Notes: a model not told the origin generated them from the letters alone. 64,000 nucleotides of DNA from Allosalinactinospora lopnorensis (GCF_000981225.1 NZ_LAJC01000001.1:167303-231302), one strand, 5' to 3'; counted from the first letter of the stretch, positions 9,318-23,591 are shown. Translations and numbers: made by a program.

Positions 9318-10865
9318 TCATCCCGCGCCGAGCCGCTCAAGGATCAACTCGCGGGCACGGCCGGCGTCGGCCTGGCCACGGGTAGCCTTCATCACCGCTC
9401 CGACCAAGGCGCCCGCGGCGGCGACCTTGCCACTGCGGACCTTCTCTGCGGCATCGGGGTTGTCGGCGATGGCCGCGTCCACCGCGGCCCCCAAGGCGGA
9501 GTCGTCGCTGACGACCTTGAGGCCGCGGGCGTCCACGACTTCGTCGGGCGTCCCTTCGCCGTTGAGCACGCCGTCGACCACCTGGCGTGCCAGCTTGTTG
9601 GTGAGAGTGCCTTCGGCCACCAGCGCGATGATCCGGGCCACCTGCGCGGGGGTGATCGCCAGCGCGGACAGCGAGATCTCGGCCTCGGTGGAGCGGCGGG
9701 AGAGCTCGTTCAGCCACCACTTCCGGGCTTCGGCCGAGGGCGCGCCGGCGTCGACGGTCGCGGCGACCAGGTCGGTGGCCTCAGCGTTGACCAGGTCACG
9801 CAGCTCCTCATCGGAGAGGCCCCACTCGGCCTGGAGCCGGGCCCGCTTGGCGGCGGGCGGCTCGGGCAGGGTCGCGCGCAGCTCCTCGATCCACTCGGCG
9901 CTCGGAGCGACCGGCACCAGGTCCGGGTCGGGGAAGTAGCGGTAGTCCTGCGCCTCCTCCTTGCTCCGCCCCGAGACCGTGGTTCCGCTGGCCTCCTGGA
10001 AGTGGCGCGTCTCCTGAACGACACGCTGCCCGGCGTCGAGGAGGCCGGCCTGCCGTTCCATCTCGTGGCGCACGGCCCGCTCGACCGAGCGGAGGGAGTT
10101 GACGTTCTTGGTCTCACTGCGGGTACCCCATTCGGTGCCGCCGCGCGGCATCAGGGACACGTTGACGTCGCAGCGCAGCGACCCCTCCTCCATGCGCACA
10201 TCGGAGATACCGAGGGAGCGGACGAGGTCGCGCAGTTCCCGGACGTAGGCGCGGGCCGCCTCCGGAGCGAACTCGCCCGTGTGCTCGATCGGCTTGGTGA
10301 CGACTTCGAGCAGCGGGATGCCGGCCCGGTTGTAGTCGACGATGGAGTAGTCGGCGCCGTGGATGCGGCCGGTGGCCCCGCCGACATGCGAGGTCTTGCC
10401 GGTGTCCTCTTCCATGTGCACGCGTTCGATCCCCACCCGGAACTCACGGGGGCCGTCAGGGGTCTCGACCGCGACGTCGAGGTAGCCGTCGGTGCACAGC
10501 GGCTCGTCGTACTGCGAGATCTGGTAGTTCTTCGGCATGTCCGGATAGAAGTAGTTCTTCCGGGCGAATCGGCACCATGAGGCGATAGAGCAGTTCAGCA
10601 TGAGGCCGAGCCGGATCGCGCTCTCCACCGCGGCGCCGTTGGCGACCGGGAGCGAACCGGGCAGCGCCAGGCAGACCGGGCAGACCTGGGTGTTGGGCTT
10701 GGCTCCGAACACAGTCGAGCAGGAGCAGAACATCTTCGAGGCGGTGCCCAGCTCGACGTGCGTCTCCAGCCCGAGCACGGGCTCGTACCTGCGTACAACG
10801 TCGTCGTACGCAACCGGTGCCGGACCTCCGCTCGTGGCAGGGCTACTCGTTACCGCGCCAACCAT
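9318..10865 (-). CDS. gatB: Asp-tRNA(Asn)/Glu-tRNA(Gln) amidotransferase subunit B
   Basis: GatB binds the misacylated tRNA and activates its carboxylate by ATP-dependent phosphorylation before GatA supplies ammonia. The 515-residue product begins at ATG 10865; family homology starts at [13 protein letters not shown]. The zinc cysteines appear as CSCS and CPVCLALPG, the ATP/Mg region as [11 protein letters not shown] and [16 protein letters not shown], and the tail-domain with YqeY homology ends the protein. Unusually it is separated from gatCA by an opposite-strand surface-protein gene, so it has its own promoter in 10866-11380. No strong ribosome binding site is visible. Confidence 0.96.
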   Translation of the reverse strand: MVGAVTSSPATSGGPAPVAYDDVVRRYEPVLGLETHVELGTASKMFCSCSTVFGAKPNTQVCPVCLALPGSLPVANGAAVESAIRLGLMLNCSIASWCRFARKNYFYPDMPKNYQISQYDEPLCTDGYLDVAVETPDGPREFRVGIERVHMEEDTGKTSHVGGATGRIHGADYSIVDYNRAGIPLLEVVTKPIEHTGEFAPEAARAYVRELRDLVRSLGISDVRMEEGSLRCDVNVSLMPRGGTEWGTRSETKNVNSLRSVERAVRHEMERQAGLLDAGQRVVQETRHFQEASGTTVSGRSKEEAQDYRYFPDPDLVPVAPSAEWIEELRATLPEPPAAKRARLQAEWGLSDEELRDLVNAEATDLVAATVDAGAPSAEARKWWLNELSRRSTEAEISLSALAITPAQVARIIALVAEGTLTNKLARQVVDGVLNGEGTPDEVVDARGLKVVSDDSALGAAVDAAIADNPDAAEKVRSGKVAAAGALVGAVMKATRGQADAGRARELILERLGAG

Positions 10866-11380
10866 CGCCACACAACCCGTTTCCGTATCCGAAAAGTCCC
10901 ACTGTATGCACTGTATGCGCGTACCACCCGGCCAGCGGAACACATCCATCGTGACCGGCCGTGCCCTCTCCGCATGGACCGCAGCGGGCACTGCATGCAG
11001 CTTACCGATGCCTCGGGCGACGCGCGGCCATCCCGGGCGCGACCGCGGAGTCCGCCTCCCGTGGCCGGTCACTTTACCCCCGCACGGGGCTTCCGAGCGG
11101 TCCCCGTTCCCCTTCTCCCGCGGACTTCCGCGAAGCGGGAGACAGCGGCACCGAAGGCCGCACGCCGTGACCAGGCCGTGATGAGACCTCCTGTTTCCGC
11201 TGGTCATTCCTTAATTGCACCCAGAATCCCGTACCCCGGATCTGGTTTACCTGAGAACGGTAACGATCCGACATGAAATAAAGGGACTTTCGTCCCCCCG
11301 GAAAGATGAAGCGAACACGCAGGTCACGGCCTTCCGATAACAAGGGTCGAGAAACGGTCGTCAACATTCCACCGGAACGG
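10866..11380. other. intergenic region upstream of gatB
   Basis: About 515 bp without a supportable gene between the divergently oriented gatB and thioester-protein genes. Open frames here are short and lack ribosome binding sites. It must contain the gatB promoter, which I could not assign. Confidence 0.4.
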
Positions 11381-11409
11381 TTGGAACCCTGGAATTGGAG
11401 CGCTAGTAT
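11381..11409 (+). promoter_or_regulatory. probable sigma70-type promoter of the thioester protein
   Basis: TTGGAA (11381-11386), a 17-bp spacer and TAGTAT (11404-11409) resemble the vegetative -35/-10 pattern. It would produce a long leader of about 230 nt before the TTG start at 11648. I found no recognisable riboswitch in that leader. Confidence 0.45.
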
Positions 11410-11647
11410 CTGGCGGTGCGGTAGTCACCTTCTCGTCGCCGCGTCCCGATGCGCGCCAGCGACGATCGACGTATAGCGCCCTCACGGGCACGCTCAGTTC
11501 CCCCGTGGCCGATCACCGCACCGAGGCCCGGCGCGACGCAGGACGGAAAGGCGCGCGCCCCTTCTCGGCCGGCCACCCGCAATTCGCCCTTTGAGGTGGG
11601 CGAACGACACCATCCGGCTCCTTTTCGAGAACTAACCGGGAAAGAAC

Positions 11648-12855
11648 TTGAACAATACATCCCTCCCCCACCCCCCGAGACACCGCGTCCGTGGCCTGAC
11701 CGCGCTCGCCGGCACCACCGCCGCCCTTCTCGCCTTCGGCATGGCGGCCGGCCCGGCATTCGCCGAGGGCGCCAAAGGCACCTACGCCGGCAACGCCTCA
11801 ACGGCCTGAAGCTCTCCACCAGCAAGGGGAACATCAAGGCCAACCTGTTCAACCTGAAGCTCGAGGACGACACGGTCCTGCAGACCTACTGCATCGACTT
11901 CGAGACCGGCATCGTCAACGGGGCCGACTACCAGGAGGACTCCTGGTCGAACTACCCGGGCAAGGGCGACTTCGCCGAGCCGGCGAAGGTGCACTGGATC
12001 CTGCAGAACTCCTACCCGAGTGTCGGCGCCGACGAGCTCGCCGAGGAGATCGGCGTCGACGGCCTCAACGACAAGGAGGCGATGAGCGGCACCCAGGCGG
12101 CGATCTGGCACTTCAGCAACGACGTCAGCCTTGAGGGCAGGAACCACGACAAGGTCGAGAAGGTCTACGACTACCTGGTCGAGAACGCCGAGGAACTGCC
12201 GCAGACCGGCGAGCCCGACAACTCGCTGCGGATCTCCCCCTCCTCCGCCGAAGGCGAGGCCGGCTCGACCATCGGCGAGTTCACCCTCGAAACCAGCGCC
12301 GACTCCGTCCCGCTGAACCTCGACGCGCCCGAGGGTGTCGAACTGGTCGACCTGGAGACCGGCGAGCCGGTCGAGAGTGCCGGCGACGGCGGCAAGTTCG
12401 GCGTGCAGGTTCCCGAGGACGCCGAACCGGGCGAGGCCACCGTCTCCGCCTCCGTCTCCACCAACGTGCACGCCGGCCTGCTGTTCAAGGGTGTCGAGGG
12501 CCAGGACCCGACGCAGACGCTGATCACCGCCAAGACCGGCGAGGCCACGGTGGAGAGCAGCGCCAAGGTCAGCTGGACCGAGGGCGTCCCCGAGAAGCCC
12601 GAGGAGCCCGGCGAGGAGAAGCCCGAGCCCGAACCGGAGCCGGAGCCGGAGCCGTCCGAGGAGCCGTCCCCGGAGTCGAGCGAGCCCGCCGACAAGAAGC
12701 CCGAGCCGGAGGAGGAAGAGGAGAAGGAGGGCGGCCTGCCCGTCACCGGCACCGCTCTCACCGGCCTGATCCTCGCGGCCGTCGCCGCTCTCGGTACCGG
12801 CGCCACCGCGATGTACCTGAGCCGTAAGCGCCGCAGCGCCACCTTGGAGGGCTAA
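11648..12855 (+). CDS. LPXTG-anchored thioester-domain (TQXA) surface protein, one apparent frameshift
   Basis: This is a predicted wall-anchored adhesin. The start is TTG at 11648 after GGGAAAG. A signal peptide follows: a basic region ending RHRVRG, a hydrophobic LTALAGTTAALLAFGMAA, and a likely cut after AFA. The frame breaks near 11794 (NASTA then stop); one added base gives a continuous NGLNGLKLSTSKG. The thioester domain has Cys in QTYCIDFE (codon at 11890) and Gln in SGTQAAIWHF (codon at 12094), the pair that forms an internal Cys-Gln thioester able to bind host or substrate amines. Immunoglobulin-like repeats, a Pro/Glu stalk, LPVTG at 12736-12750, a membrane helix and a KRR tail follow. 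It is unrelated to the gat genes on either side. Confidence 0.88.
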
Positions 12856-12888
12856 GCGCCCCCAGCGGCTGAGGCCGCGGCTACGACG

Positions 12889-12922
12889 ACGCCCGCCGCC
12901 GTGACTCCACGGCGGCGGGCGT
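12889..12922. terminator. bidirectional terminator
   Basis: A perfect 15-bp stem, 12889-12903 with 12908-12922, encloses a 4-nt loop. It lies between the convergent thioester-protein and gatA genes and can serve both; TTCT follows on the plus side. Confidence 0.75.
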
Positions 12923-12984
12923 TCTCGTGTGCCCGATCCCCCGCGCGGGGGAATCGCGGGCCGCGGTCGGGCCGACCGCGGCCC

Positions 12985-14487
12985 TCACACAGCGAAGGCG
13001 CTCCCGCTGAGCAGGTCCGAACCGTTCTGCCGGGCCAGGGCGGCCTCCACAGCGGCGCCGACACGGTAGGTGCGGTCGTCGGCCAGCGCCGGGGCCATGA
13101 TCTGCAGCCCCACCGGAAGCCCGTCCTCCGGCGCGAGCCCGCACGGCACCGAAAGGGCGGCGTTGCCGGCCAGGTTGCTCGGGATGGTGCACAGGTCGGC
13201 CAGGTACATCGCCATAGGGTCGTCGGCGCGCTCCCCGATGGGGAACGCCGTGGTGGGCGTGGTCGGCGAGACCAGGACGTCCACGCTGCCGAACGCGGCG
13301 TCGAAGTCGCGTTTGACGAGTGTGCGCACCTGCTGCGCCGAACCGTAGTAGGCGTCGTAGTAGCCGCTGGACAGCGCGTAGGTCCCCAGGATGATGCGGC
13401 GCTTGACCTCCGGGCCGAACCCCTCCGCCCGGGTCAGTGCCATGACCTCCTCGGCGCTGCGCGTACCGTCGTCGCCGACCCGCAGGCCGTAGCGCATGGC
13501 GTCGAAGCGCGCCAGGTTCGAGGAGCACTCGCTCGGCGCGATCAGGTAGTAGGCGGCCAGGGCGGCACCGAAGCTGGGACAGGACACCTCGGCCACCTTG
13601 GCGCCCAGTCCTTCCAGCAGTTCCACGGTCTCGTGGAAGCGCCGCAGCACCCCGGGCTGGTAGCCCTCGCCGTCGAGCTCCTTGACGACACCGACGCGCA
13701 GTCCTTCGATGTCGGCCCGCCGCGCCGCCTCGACCACCGGCGGGACCGGGGCGTCGACGGACGTGGAATCGCGCGGGTCGTGCCCGGAGAACGCCTCGTG
13801 CAGCATCGCGGCGTCCAGCACGTTGCGCGCGAAAGGCCCCGGCGTGTCCAGCGAGGAGGCGAACGCGATCAGGCCGTAGCGGGAGGAGCCCCCGTAGGTG
13901 GGCTTGGCCCCGACCAGGCCGCACACCGCCGCGGGCTGCCGGATCGATCCGCCGGTGTCGGTACCGGTGGCCAGCGGTGCCTCGTAGGCGGCGACGGCGG
14001 CGGAGGAGCCGCCGGAGGAGCCGCCGGGGATGCGGGAGAGGTCCCACGGGTTGCGCGTGGTCCCGTAGGCCGAGTTCTCCGTGGAGGACCCCATCGCGAA
14101 CTCGTCCATGTTGGTCTTGCCGAGGATGACCAGCCCGGCCTCGCGCAGCCGGGTGGTGACCGTGGCGTCGTAGGGCGGACGCCACCCCTCCAGGATTTTC
14201 GACGCCGCCGTGGTGGGCATGTCCTTGGTGGTGAACACGTCCTTGTGGGCCACCGGGACACCCGCCAGCGGTCCCGGTTCCGCGCCCTCGGCCAGGCGCG
14301 CGTCGACCGCCCGGGCCTGCTCCAGCGCCGCCTCGCGGTCCACGTGCAGGAAGGCGTGCACCTCCCCGTCGACTTCGACGATCCGGTCCAGGTACGCCTC
14401 GGTGGCCGCGGCGGAGGTGGTCTCACCGGTGCGGATGGCCGCGCCGAGCTCGGAGGCGCTCATCCGGAGGAGTTCCGCCCCCATCAC
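12985..14487 (-). CDS. gatA: Asp-tRNA(Asn)/Glu-tRNA(Gln) amidotransferase subunit A
   Basis: GatA hydrolyses glutamine and channels ammonia to GatB in the indirect synthesis of Gln-tRNA(Gln) and/or Asn-tRNA(Asn). The 500-residue product carries the amidase-signature triad: Lys82 (VAHKDVFTT), cis-Ser158 in [12 protein letters not shown] and nucleophile Ser182 in [11 protein letters not shown]. The ATG at 14487 overlaps the gatC stop codon by ATGA, so translation is probably coupled. The transcript ends at the hairpin 12889-12922. Confidence 0.97.
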   Translation of the reverse strand: MMGAELLRMSASELGAAIRTGETTSAAATEAYLDRIVEVDGEVHAFLHVDREAALEQARAVDARLAEGAEPGPLAGVPVAHKDVFTTKDMPTTAASKILEGWRPPYDATVTTRLREAGLVILGKTNMDEFAMGSSTENSAYGTTRNPWDLSRIPGGSSGGSSAAVAAYEAPLATGTDTGGSIRQPAAVCGLVGAKPTYGGSSRYGLIAFASSLDTPGPFARNVLDAAMLHEAFSGHDPRDSTSVDAPVPPVVEAARRADIEGLRVGVVKELDGEGYQPGVLRRFHETVELLEGLGAKVAEVSCPSFGAALAAYYLIAPSECSSNLARFDAMRYGLRVGDDGTRSAEEVMALTRAEGFGPEVKRRIILGTYALSSGYYDAYYGSAQQVRTLVKRDFDAAFGSVDVLVSPTTPTTAFPIGERADDPMAMYLADLCTIPSNLAGNAALSVPCGLAPEDGLPVGLQIMAPALADDRTYRVGAAVEAALARQNGSDLLSGSAFAV

Positions 14488-14783
14488 GCCTCCTCCCCCA
14501 GGATCCGCGGTACGCGGAACCGCTCGTCTTCCACCGCGGGCGCGCCCGCCAGCGCCTGGTCGGGGTCGAGGCCCGGACGGGCCTCATCCGGGCGGTACAC
14601 ATTGGTCAGCGGCAGAGCGTGCGAGCTCGGCGGGATATCGCCCTGGGCGACCTCCTGCACCTTGGCCACAGCAGAGATGATCACATCAAGCTGGGCGGCG
14701 AGCTGGTCCAGCTCGTCCTCGTGCAGCGCCAGCCGCGACAACCGGGCGAGGTGAGCGACCTCATCGCGGGTAATGGCGGACAT
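14484..14783 (-). CDS. gatC: Asp-tRNA(Asn)/Glu-tRNA(Gln) amidotransferase subunit C
   Basis: The 99-residue subunit stabilises the GatA-GatB complex. It begins [20 protein letters not shown], typical of GatC, and ends with the expected ERFRVPRIL region. A TTG three codons upstream (14792), preceded by GAAGAA, is an alternative start; I prefer the ATG because homologues begin there. It is first in the leftward gatCA unit and overlaps gatA by four bases. Confidence 0.93.
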   Translation of the reverse strand: MSAITRDEVAHLARLSRLALHEDELDQLAAQLDVIISAVAKVQEVAQGDIPPSSHALPLTNVYRPDEARPGLDPDQALAGAPAVEDERFRVPRILGEEA

Positions 14784-14950
14784 GAATGGCAAACCGTTTC
14801 TTCGGTGGACTCGGACGTGTCCGAGCGTAGGAGCGGTGCCCCTCGCGCGCGGCCGGAACGGCCTCTGGAGCGCACGGCTCGGTCGGACTCGGACAGCTCA
14901 ATCCTATGACCGCCCGGGGAGCGCGGGGAGCCCTGAGCCGACCGGCCCGG

Positions 14951-17001
14951 CTAAGCCGACCTCGTGTGCTCTTCCGCCGGCAGGGCTTTGTGCTTTCTGA
15001 GGCATTTGGTGGCCTCGGCCGCCTCCAGCGGAGGAGCGAAGTACCGCCCCTGGGCCGCGTAGCACCCCATGGAACGCACCGCCTCGGCCACCCGGGCGGT
15101 CTCCACGCCTTCGGCGACGGCGTGCATCCCGAGCGTGCCGACGAGATCGATGGCGGAACCCACGATCACCCGGCCGTCGGGGTCGTCGACGATCCGCTGG
15201 ACGAAGGACTCGTCGACCTTGATCTCCTGCACCGGCAGGCCGTTCAGCCGCGCCAGGGTGAAGTAGCCGGTCCCGAAGTCGTCCAGGGCCAGGGACACTC
15301 CAAGGTCGGCGAGGGCGAGGATCGTCGGCGTGATCGCGTCGGCGTCCGTCACCATCACGCGCTCGCTGATCTCCAGGCGCAGCACGCGGGCGGGCAGCCT
15401 GTGCCGGCGCAGACCGGCGGTAACGATGTCGGGCAGGGTGGGATCGAGCAGTTCGCGGGCCGAGAGGTTGACCGCCACCGGTGTTCGGAGGCCGTCGGCC
15501 CGCCAGCGCGCGACCTGCGACAGTGTCAGTTCCAGTACCTCGTGCGTGAAGTTGCGCATGAGGTAGGACTGCTCGACCAGCGGCACGAACTCCTCCGGCG
15601 GGAGCACACCGCGCTGGGGGTGCCGCCAGCGGACCAGCGCCTCCATACCCACCACCTGGTACTCATCCAGGTTGACCTTCGGCTGGTAGAACATCTCCAG
15701 CTCGCCCTCGACCAGCGCGCGGCGCAGGTCGCCGAACAGGCTGAGCCGGGCCGTGGAGTTGCGGTCCTTGTGCGGCGCGTAGAGGTCCACCCCCGACCGG
15801 CTCTCCTTGGCCACGTACATCGCGACGTCCGCGCGCTGCATGAGGAGCTCGAAGTCCGGGGCGTGGTTCGGGTAGAGCGCGATACCGATGCTGGCCTCCA
15901 GGTCGAAGTCCATGCCGTCGAGACGCATCGGCTCGGCCAGCGAGACCCGGAGGCGCGTGGCGACCTCGCGCGCCGAGACAGCGTCGCGCACCTGCGGCAG
16001 CAGCACGGCGAACTCGTCGCCGCCGAGCCGCGCCACCAGGTCGCCGGGCCGCACGCTGTGCGTGAGCCGGCGTGCGACGGTCTGCAGCAGGCGGTCGCCC
16101 GTGGGGTGCCCGAGGGTGTCGTTGACCTCCTTGAACCGGTCGAGGTCGAGGAGGAGCAGCCCCACACGGTGGTTGCGCTGCTGGGCTTCGCTGAGCGCCT
16201 CCTGGGTGCGCAGGATCAGCAGCTTGCGGTTGGCCAGTCCGGTGAGTTCGTCGTGGTTGACCTGGTACTCGCGCTTCACCGACAGTGTGGCGCTGATGTA
16301 CAGCGCGGACAGCGGGAAGAAGAAGAGCGGCACCAGCCAGACCGAGTGTGTCATGGCGACCACGACCAGGGGCGCCAGGCTGAGCAGCACCCCGCTGACG
16401 AACAGCCGCTGGCCGATGTCCTTGGTGAGCATGGAGCGCAGAGGGGCGCGCTCGTGCATGGCGACCGCGCATTCCACCAGGACCAGGTTGGTCAGGAAGT
16501 AGCCGCCCGCAGCGAGCGCCACCACGATGAGGTGCGCGCCTTCGGGGATCCACGGCGCGTCGGCGGTATCGGGGCCGAACAGCCGGATCACGGCGTCGGC
16601 CACGCCGAAGCTGAGGACGTACTGGGCTCCGTTGAACGCGGTCCGGTGCGCCGCGTGGCCGCGCGCGACACCGGCGATGACCGTGGCGATCACCTGGATC
16701 AGCCCGGCCACGGGCAGGCCGTAGAAGATGATGAGCGCGAAGGAGAACGGCAGCGAGGTCGGGGACCCGTTATCGGTCGGCGCGGTCGGGGTGGCGATGG
16801 GACGCAGCTCGCCGATGATCACCATGCCCAGCATGACCCAGATGAGCGGCTGCGCCGCGAGCAGTTGCAGGCGCTCGGAACCGAACCAGAACAGGGAGAC
16901 ACCGAGAAGGACGCAGCCGGCCACTGTGTGCTCACGAGGTACAGCCACAGCGGCGTCCCGATCCGCGGGCCGACATCCCGGGTGTTGTTGGGGTCCAACA
17001 T
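14951..17001 (-). CDS. membrane GGDEF-EAL cyclic-di-GMP protein, one apparent frameshift
   Basis: A second predicted cyclic-di-GMP enzyme, about 683 residues when repaired. It starts MLDPNNTRDVGPRIGTPLWL at ATG 17001, with GAGGA a few bases upstream. The frame breaks near 16916-16921 in the first membrane segment; one extra base joins YLVSTQWP to CVLLGVSLFWFG. Several hydrophobic segments (about 20-275) precede GGDEF, which retains the motif ARLGGDEFAVLL and an RPGD inhibitory site five residues before it. The EAL domain follows with EALVRW, NLSARELL, ALDDFGTGYFTL and EIKVDESFV. There is no PAS domain, and presence of the inhibitory site distinguishes it from the paralogue at 6278-8983. It lies upstream of gatC on the same strand, 167 bp away. 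Confidence 0.9.
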
Positions 17002-17296
17002 ATGCGTCCTCGGGGTGATTCACGGAACGCGGCACCGGGCGGGCGGGTCCGTCGCGGTGCCGACGCTCCTCACGAGTGTTGTCTCGGCCGGGGCGGTCAC
17101 CCCTATGACCGTCACAGCCGTCGTCTGGAATGACGGGATGCACCCAGTACGCATTCAGCTTACGACGCTTCGTCACCAGGTGTCGCCGGACGAGGACTTT
17201 AGGTGAGGCGTACAGTACCTAGGCCAATCACCCGATTCGCTCCAGAATACTGCGACACGTAGCACATTGATCGCCCATTGTAGAGAGCGCCATATT

Positions 17297-20517
<3,221 letters not shown>

Positions 20518-20615
20518 GGTGCCCCAGGGTAGAGCACACCCGCCCGCAGCGGGGCCGGCGGCGCGTCACCGATGGCCCTGCGAGAGCGCCGCGCCCGGGG
20601 CGATCAGCGTCCCGG

Positions 20616-21128
20616 TCACGGCATGGGGCCGGCCACCGATTCGCCGCCGGCGCCGCGACCGGCGGCGCTCTTGCGGCGGTTCAGGTAAACACCCCCCGCG
20701 GTCAGGGCGGCGAGCAGCACCGCCGCCGCGACGGCCACGCACGGCGAGTGGACGAACAGGTTCCACCAGACGCCGAGGACGGCCATTCCCCCCAGGCTGT
20801 AGATGGCGGCCCACAGCGCGCAGCCGGGGAGCATCGCGACCAGGTAGCGCACGAAGTGCATGCGCATGGCCCCCGCGGCGAAATGGACGGCGGTCTGCAC
20901 GCCCCAGGTCACATAGGAGACGGTGACCGCCGGCGGGCCGAACCTGTTGATCAGCTTCTGGGCGCGCCGCAGCCGCTCGCCGAGGCGTTCGGCGTAGCGG
21001 GACCGCTCCAGCCCGGCCCCTACTCCGCGGCCGATCCAGTAGGTGGCCTGCGTCCGGAGAAAGACGATCCCGAAGAGCGTGGAATACACCACCAGGAAGG
21101 ACTGCCCCTCCAGGAAGCCGTACTGCAT
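20616..21128 (-). CDS. DedA/VTT-family membrane protein
   Basis: The 170-residue integral membrane protein starts at ATG 21128, with GGGAG six bases upstream; a GTG seven codons earlier has no such site. The DedA signatures are YWIGRGVG, an early re-entrant glycine turn, and the segment RFGPPAVTVSYVTWGVQTAV followed by AGAMRMHFVRYLVAM, matching the family's R-x-x-P and G-x-x-x-M/F-x-x-F/Y pattern. Homologues flip or transport polyprenyl-phosphate or phospholipid. It is leftward between mnmA and the MetE-like gene. Confidence 0.8.
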   Translation of the reverse strand: MQYGFLEGQSFLVVYSTLFGIVFLRTQATYWIGRGVGAGLERSRYAERLGERLRRAQKLINRFGPPAVTVSYVTWGVQTAVHFAAGAMRMHFVRYLVAMLPGCALWAAIYSLGGMAVLGVWWNLFVHSPCVAVAAAVLLAALTAGGVYLNRRKSAAGRGAGGESVAGPMP

Positions 21129-21225
21129 CGCGCTCTCCCAACCGCCCACCGACCCGATGACGGTGATAAGCCTAACCTAACCCGGAGCGTTCACCGTGGG
21201 CGGCCGGGCGGGGATGCGGCGCGGC

Positions 21226-22311
21226 TCAGAAGGCCGCGGCTGCTTCGGCGCTGCGGGACGTCGAGGTGATCGTGGCCGACCCCAGGACGGTGTCCCCCTC
21301 GTAGAGCACGGCCGCCTGCCCCGCGGCGACGCCCGTGGCCGGCTGCTCCAGCCGGACCACCAGCTCGTCGTCGCGCTGCCAGGCGCGGCAGGTGTACACC
21401 TCGCCGTGCGCGCGCAACTGGACCGTGCAGGCGATCGGCTCCGTGACCGGGTCGCAGCCGCTCCACACCGGCCGCCGGCCGATGATCTCGTCGACCTGCA
21501 GCGACTCGCGCGGGCCCACCGTCACCGTGTTGGCCACCGGTTCGATGGAGAGCACGTAGCGCCGCTCGGGGGCACCGCCGAGGTTCAGCCCCTTGCGCTG
21601 ACCGACGGTGTAGGTGTGCGCTCCGTTGTGCGTGCCCAGCACCTCGCCGGACTCGTCCTTGATCGGTCCGGGTTCGCTGCCCAGGCGCTCGTTCAGGAAC
21701 CCGGCGGTGTCGCCGTCGGCGATGAAGCAGATGTCGTGGCTGTCGGGCTTGTCCGCGACCGCGAGCCCGCGCCGCTCGGCCTCCGCCCGCACCTCCTCCT
21801 TGGTGCTGTGGCCCAGGGGGAACACGGTGTGCGCGATCTGCTCCCTGGTGAGCACGCCCAGCACGTAGGACTGGTCCTTGGCCGCGTCGACACTGCGGCG
21901 CAGCCGGCCATCGGCCAGCCGGACGTGGTGGCCGGTGCACACCGCGTCGAAGCCGAGCGCCACCGCACGGTCCAGCACCGCTTCGAACTTGATCTTCTCG
22001 TTGCAGCGCAGGCAGGGGTTGGGCGTGCGGCCGGCCGCGTACTCGGAGACGAAATCCTGCACGACGTCGCGGTCGAACTCCTCGGCCATGTCCCACACGT
22101 AGAACGGGATGCCGATCACGTCCGCCGCGCGGCGCGCGTCGCGGGAGTCCTCGACAGTGCAGCACCCCCGCGCCCCCGTGCGGTAGGACTGCGGATTCTT
22201 CGACAGGGCAAGGTGCACGCCGGTGACGTCGTGGCCGGCCTCGGCGGCGCGGGCCGCCGCCACCGCGGAATCGACGCCGCCGGACATGGCGGCGAGTACA
22301 CGCAAACTCAT
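21226..22311 (-). CDS. mnmA: tRNA-specific 2-thiouridylase
   Basis: MnmA activates U34 of Lys, Glu and Gln tRNAs with ATP and adds sulfur. The 361-residue product has the PP-loop MSGGVDS at 9-15, the catalytic cysteines C100 (PNPCLRCNE) and the later DICFIADGD cysteine, and a C-terminal beta-barrel. The sulfur donor is probably the cysteine desulfurase at 23592-24761; the two are interrupted by an opposite-strand gene. Confidence 0.96.
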   Translation of the reverse strand: MSLRVLAAMSGGVDSAVAAARAAEAGHDVTGVHLALSKNPQSYRTGARGCCTVEDSRDARRAADVIGIPFYVWDMAEEFDRDVVQDFVSEYAAGRTPNPCLRCNEKIKFEAVLDRAVALGFDAVCTGHHVRLADGRLRRSVDAAKDQSYVLGVLTREQIAHTVFPLGHSTKEEVRAEAERRGLAVADKPDSHDICFIADGDTAGFLNERLGSEPGPIKDESGEVLGTHNGAHTYTVGQRKGLNLGGAPERRYVLSIEPVANTVTVGPRESLQVDEIIGRRPVWSGCDPVTEPIACTVQLRAHGEVYTCRAWQRDDELVVRLEQPATGVAAGQAAVLYEGDTVLGSATITSTSRSAEAAAAF

Positions 22312-22420
22312 AACGGTCCCAGACTATGCGGTGGCACGGGCTGCTCCCACCGGTCCGCATCCCCGCGAAGAGCCGCGCCGACGTGGCACGGTACTCCCCG
22401 GACTCTGCGAAAATCGGATT

Positions 22421-23581
22421 ATGGCACTGTTCCGTCGTCGCCGATCCGCGCCCGACTCCGCTGTCGCCGTGGACGAGTTCTGGTCCCACTGGCCCCGTGT
22501 CCGCGACGTCCTCGCGTCGTCGGTCGACACCAACACCCCGGTACCGGAAGAGGCCGCGGCTCGGATCACCGAACTGGTGAGGCGCATCCACCCCGAACTC
22601 AGATGGGAGGTCTCCGCCGCCCCGCGCCCCGCCCTCGGCGACCTGGACCTGCCCGATGACGCCGACGCAGGCGACCTGCTGGCCCAGATGTCGAAACTGG
22701 ACGACGCCTCCTCCCCCGCGGACGAAGGCCCCTCCTACACGCTGACGCTCAGCGGCGGCCCCGACGACTCCGCCCGTATTCTGGCCGAGCGCTGGATGCG
22801 GACCGCCCCCGAGGAGGCCGACTGGCGGTTCCACCCGGCTCACCCCGCTGACCACGAAAAGCTCACGAAGCAGCTCGCCTGGGACGAGCACGAGCTCGAC
22901 CTGTCGCACTGCACGGTCTCGATGCGGGTGGACCAGCAGCAGGGCAAGGTAGAGGCCGGGGTCTACCACCCCGATTTCATGTTCCTCCCCAAAGAGGTCC
23001 AGGCCGGTGTCGCCGACCACGTGGTGATGCTCGCTCTCGGCGAGGACGACTGCGTTCGCTGGATCTCCGACGTCGAGCCGCTGGTGGAGAAGCCGCTGGA
23101 CCCGTTGCCGCCGGCGTCGATGCCCTCCGTCGTGCGGCAGCTCGCCGACGCCCTCGTCGGCGGAGGATGGGTGACCTTGCAGGGCCGCATCCCGCTGCGC
23201 GGCAGCCTGGAGATCGCGGTCCGCCATCCGCTGCACCGCCGCGACTTCCCGGCACTGACGCTCTATGTCCAGGTCACAGTGGGCTACGCCAACAGCGGCG
23301 AGGACAAGCTTCCCAGCGGGTCGTCGGCCGACGCGTTGGAGACCTTCGGCGCCCGCCTGCGCAAGCTCCTCGGAGACAACGGCGCGCTTCTGGCCCAGCA
23401 GACGGTCGCCGGCCAGCGCCAGCTGCACTTCTATATCGACCCGGATTCCGGTGTGCTGCCCGGGCTTGAGGCGGCCCTCCGCGAATGGCCGGAGGGGCGC
23501 ACCCAGATCCGCAGCGCTCTCGACCCCGAATGGCTGACGATCAACCAGATCAGAAAGCCCCTCAAGCGCCAGCTAGGGTAG
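22421..23581 (+). CDS. DUF695-like protein
   Basis: This 386-residue protein starts MALFRRRRSAPDSAVAVDEF at ATG 22421. The N-terminal part (VDEFWSHWPRVRDVLASS) and the long acidic beta-rich body lacking signal peptide or membrane segment resemble cytosolic DUF695 proteins, whose role is unknown. The C-terminal part repeats a similar alpha/beta pattern (LHFYIDPDSGVLPGLEAALREWP). It sits between mnmA and the cysteine desulfurase, on the opposite strand, with only 10 bp separating its end from the desulfurase end. No ribosome binding site is evident. The family call is by resemblance. Confidence 0.65.
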   Translation: MALFRRRRSAPDSAVAVDEFWSHWPRVRDVLASSVDTNTPVPEEAAARITELVRRIHPELRWEVSAAPRPALGDLDLPDDADAGDLLAQMSKLDDASSPADEGPSYTLTLSGGPDDSARILAERWMRTAPEEADWRFHPAHPADHEKLTKQLAWDEHELDLSHCTVSMRVDQQQGKVEAGVYHPDFMFLPKEVQAGVADHVVMLALGEDDCVRWISDVEPLVEKPLDPLPPASMPSVVRQLADALVGGGWVTLQGRIPLRGSLEIAVRHPLHRRDFPALTLYVQVTVGYANSGEDKLPSGSSADALETFGARLRKLLGDNGALLAQQTVAGQRQLHFYIDPDSGVLPGLEAALREWPEGRTQIRSALDPEWLTINQIRKPLKRQLG

Positions 23582-23591
23582 CCGGACGCCG

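Noticed and set aside
6362..9385. About 1000-codon plus-strand frame opposite the first GGDEF-EAL gene
   Set aside because: Mirror frame of a well-supported gene; His/Arg/Gln-rich composition and no domain.
11410..11647. Riboswitch in the long thioester-protein leader
   Set aside because: No recognisable cyclic-di-AMP, cyclic-di-GMP or other aptamer core was found by eye; a covariance search would be needed.
12590..12730. Pro/Glu repeat in the thioester protein as a repeat array
   Set aside because: It is coding PE-rich wall-spanning stalk within one frame, with no spaced direct repeats of CRISPR kind.
12901..14754. About 600-codon plus-strand frame opposite gatA
   Set aside because: GatA is complete with its Lys-Ser-Ser triad on the minus strand; the plus frame is a GC shadow beginning in the terminator.
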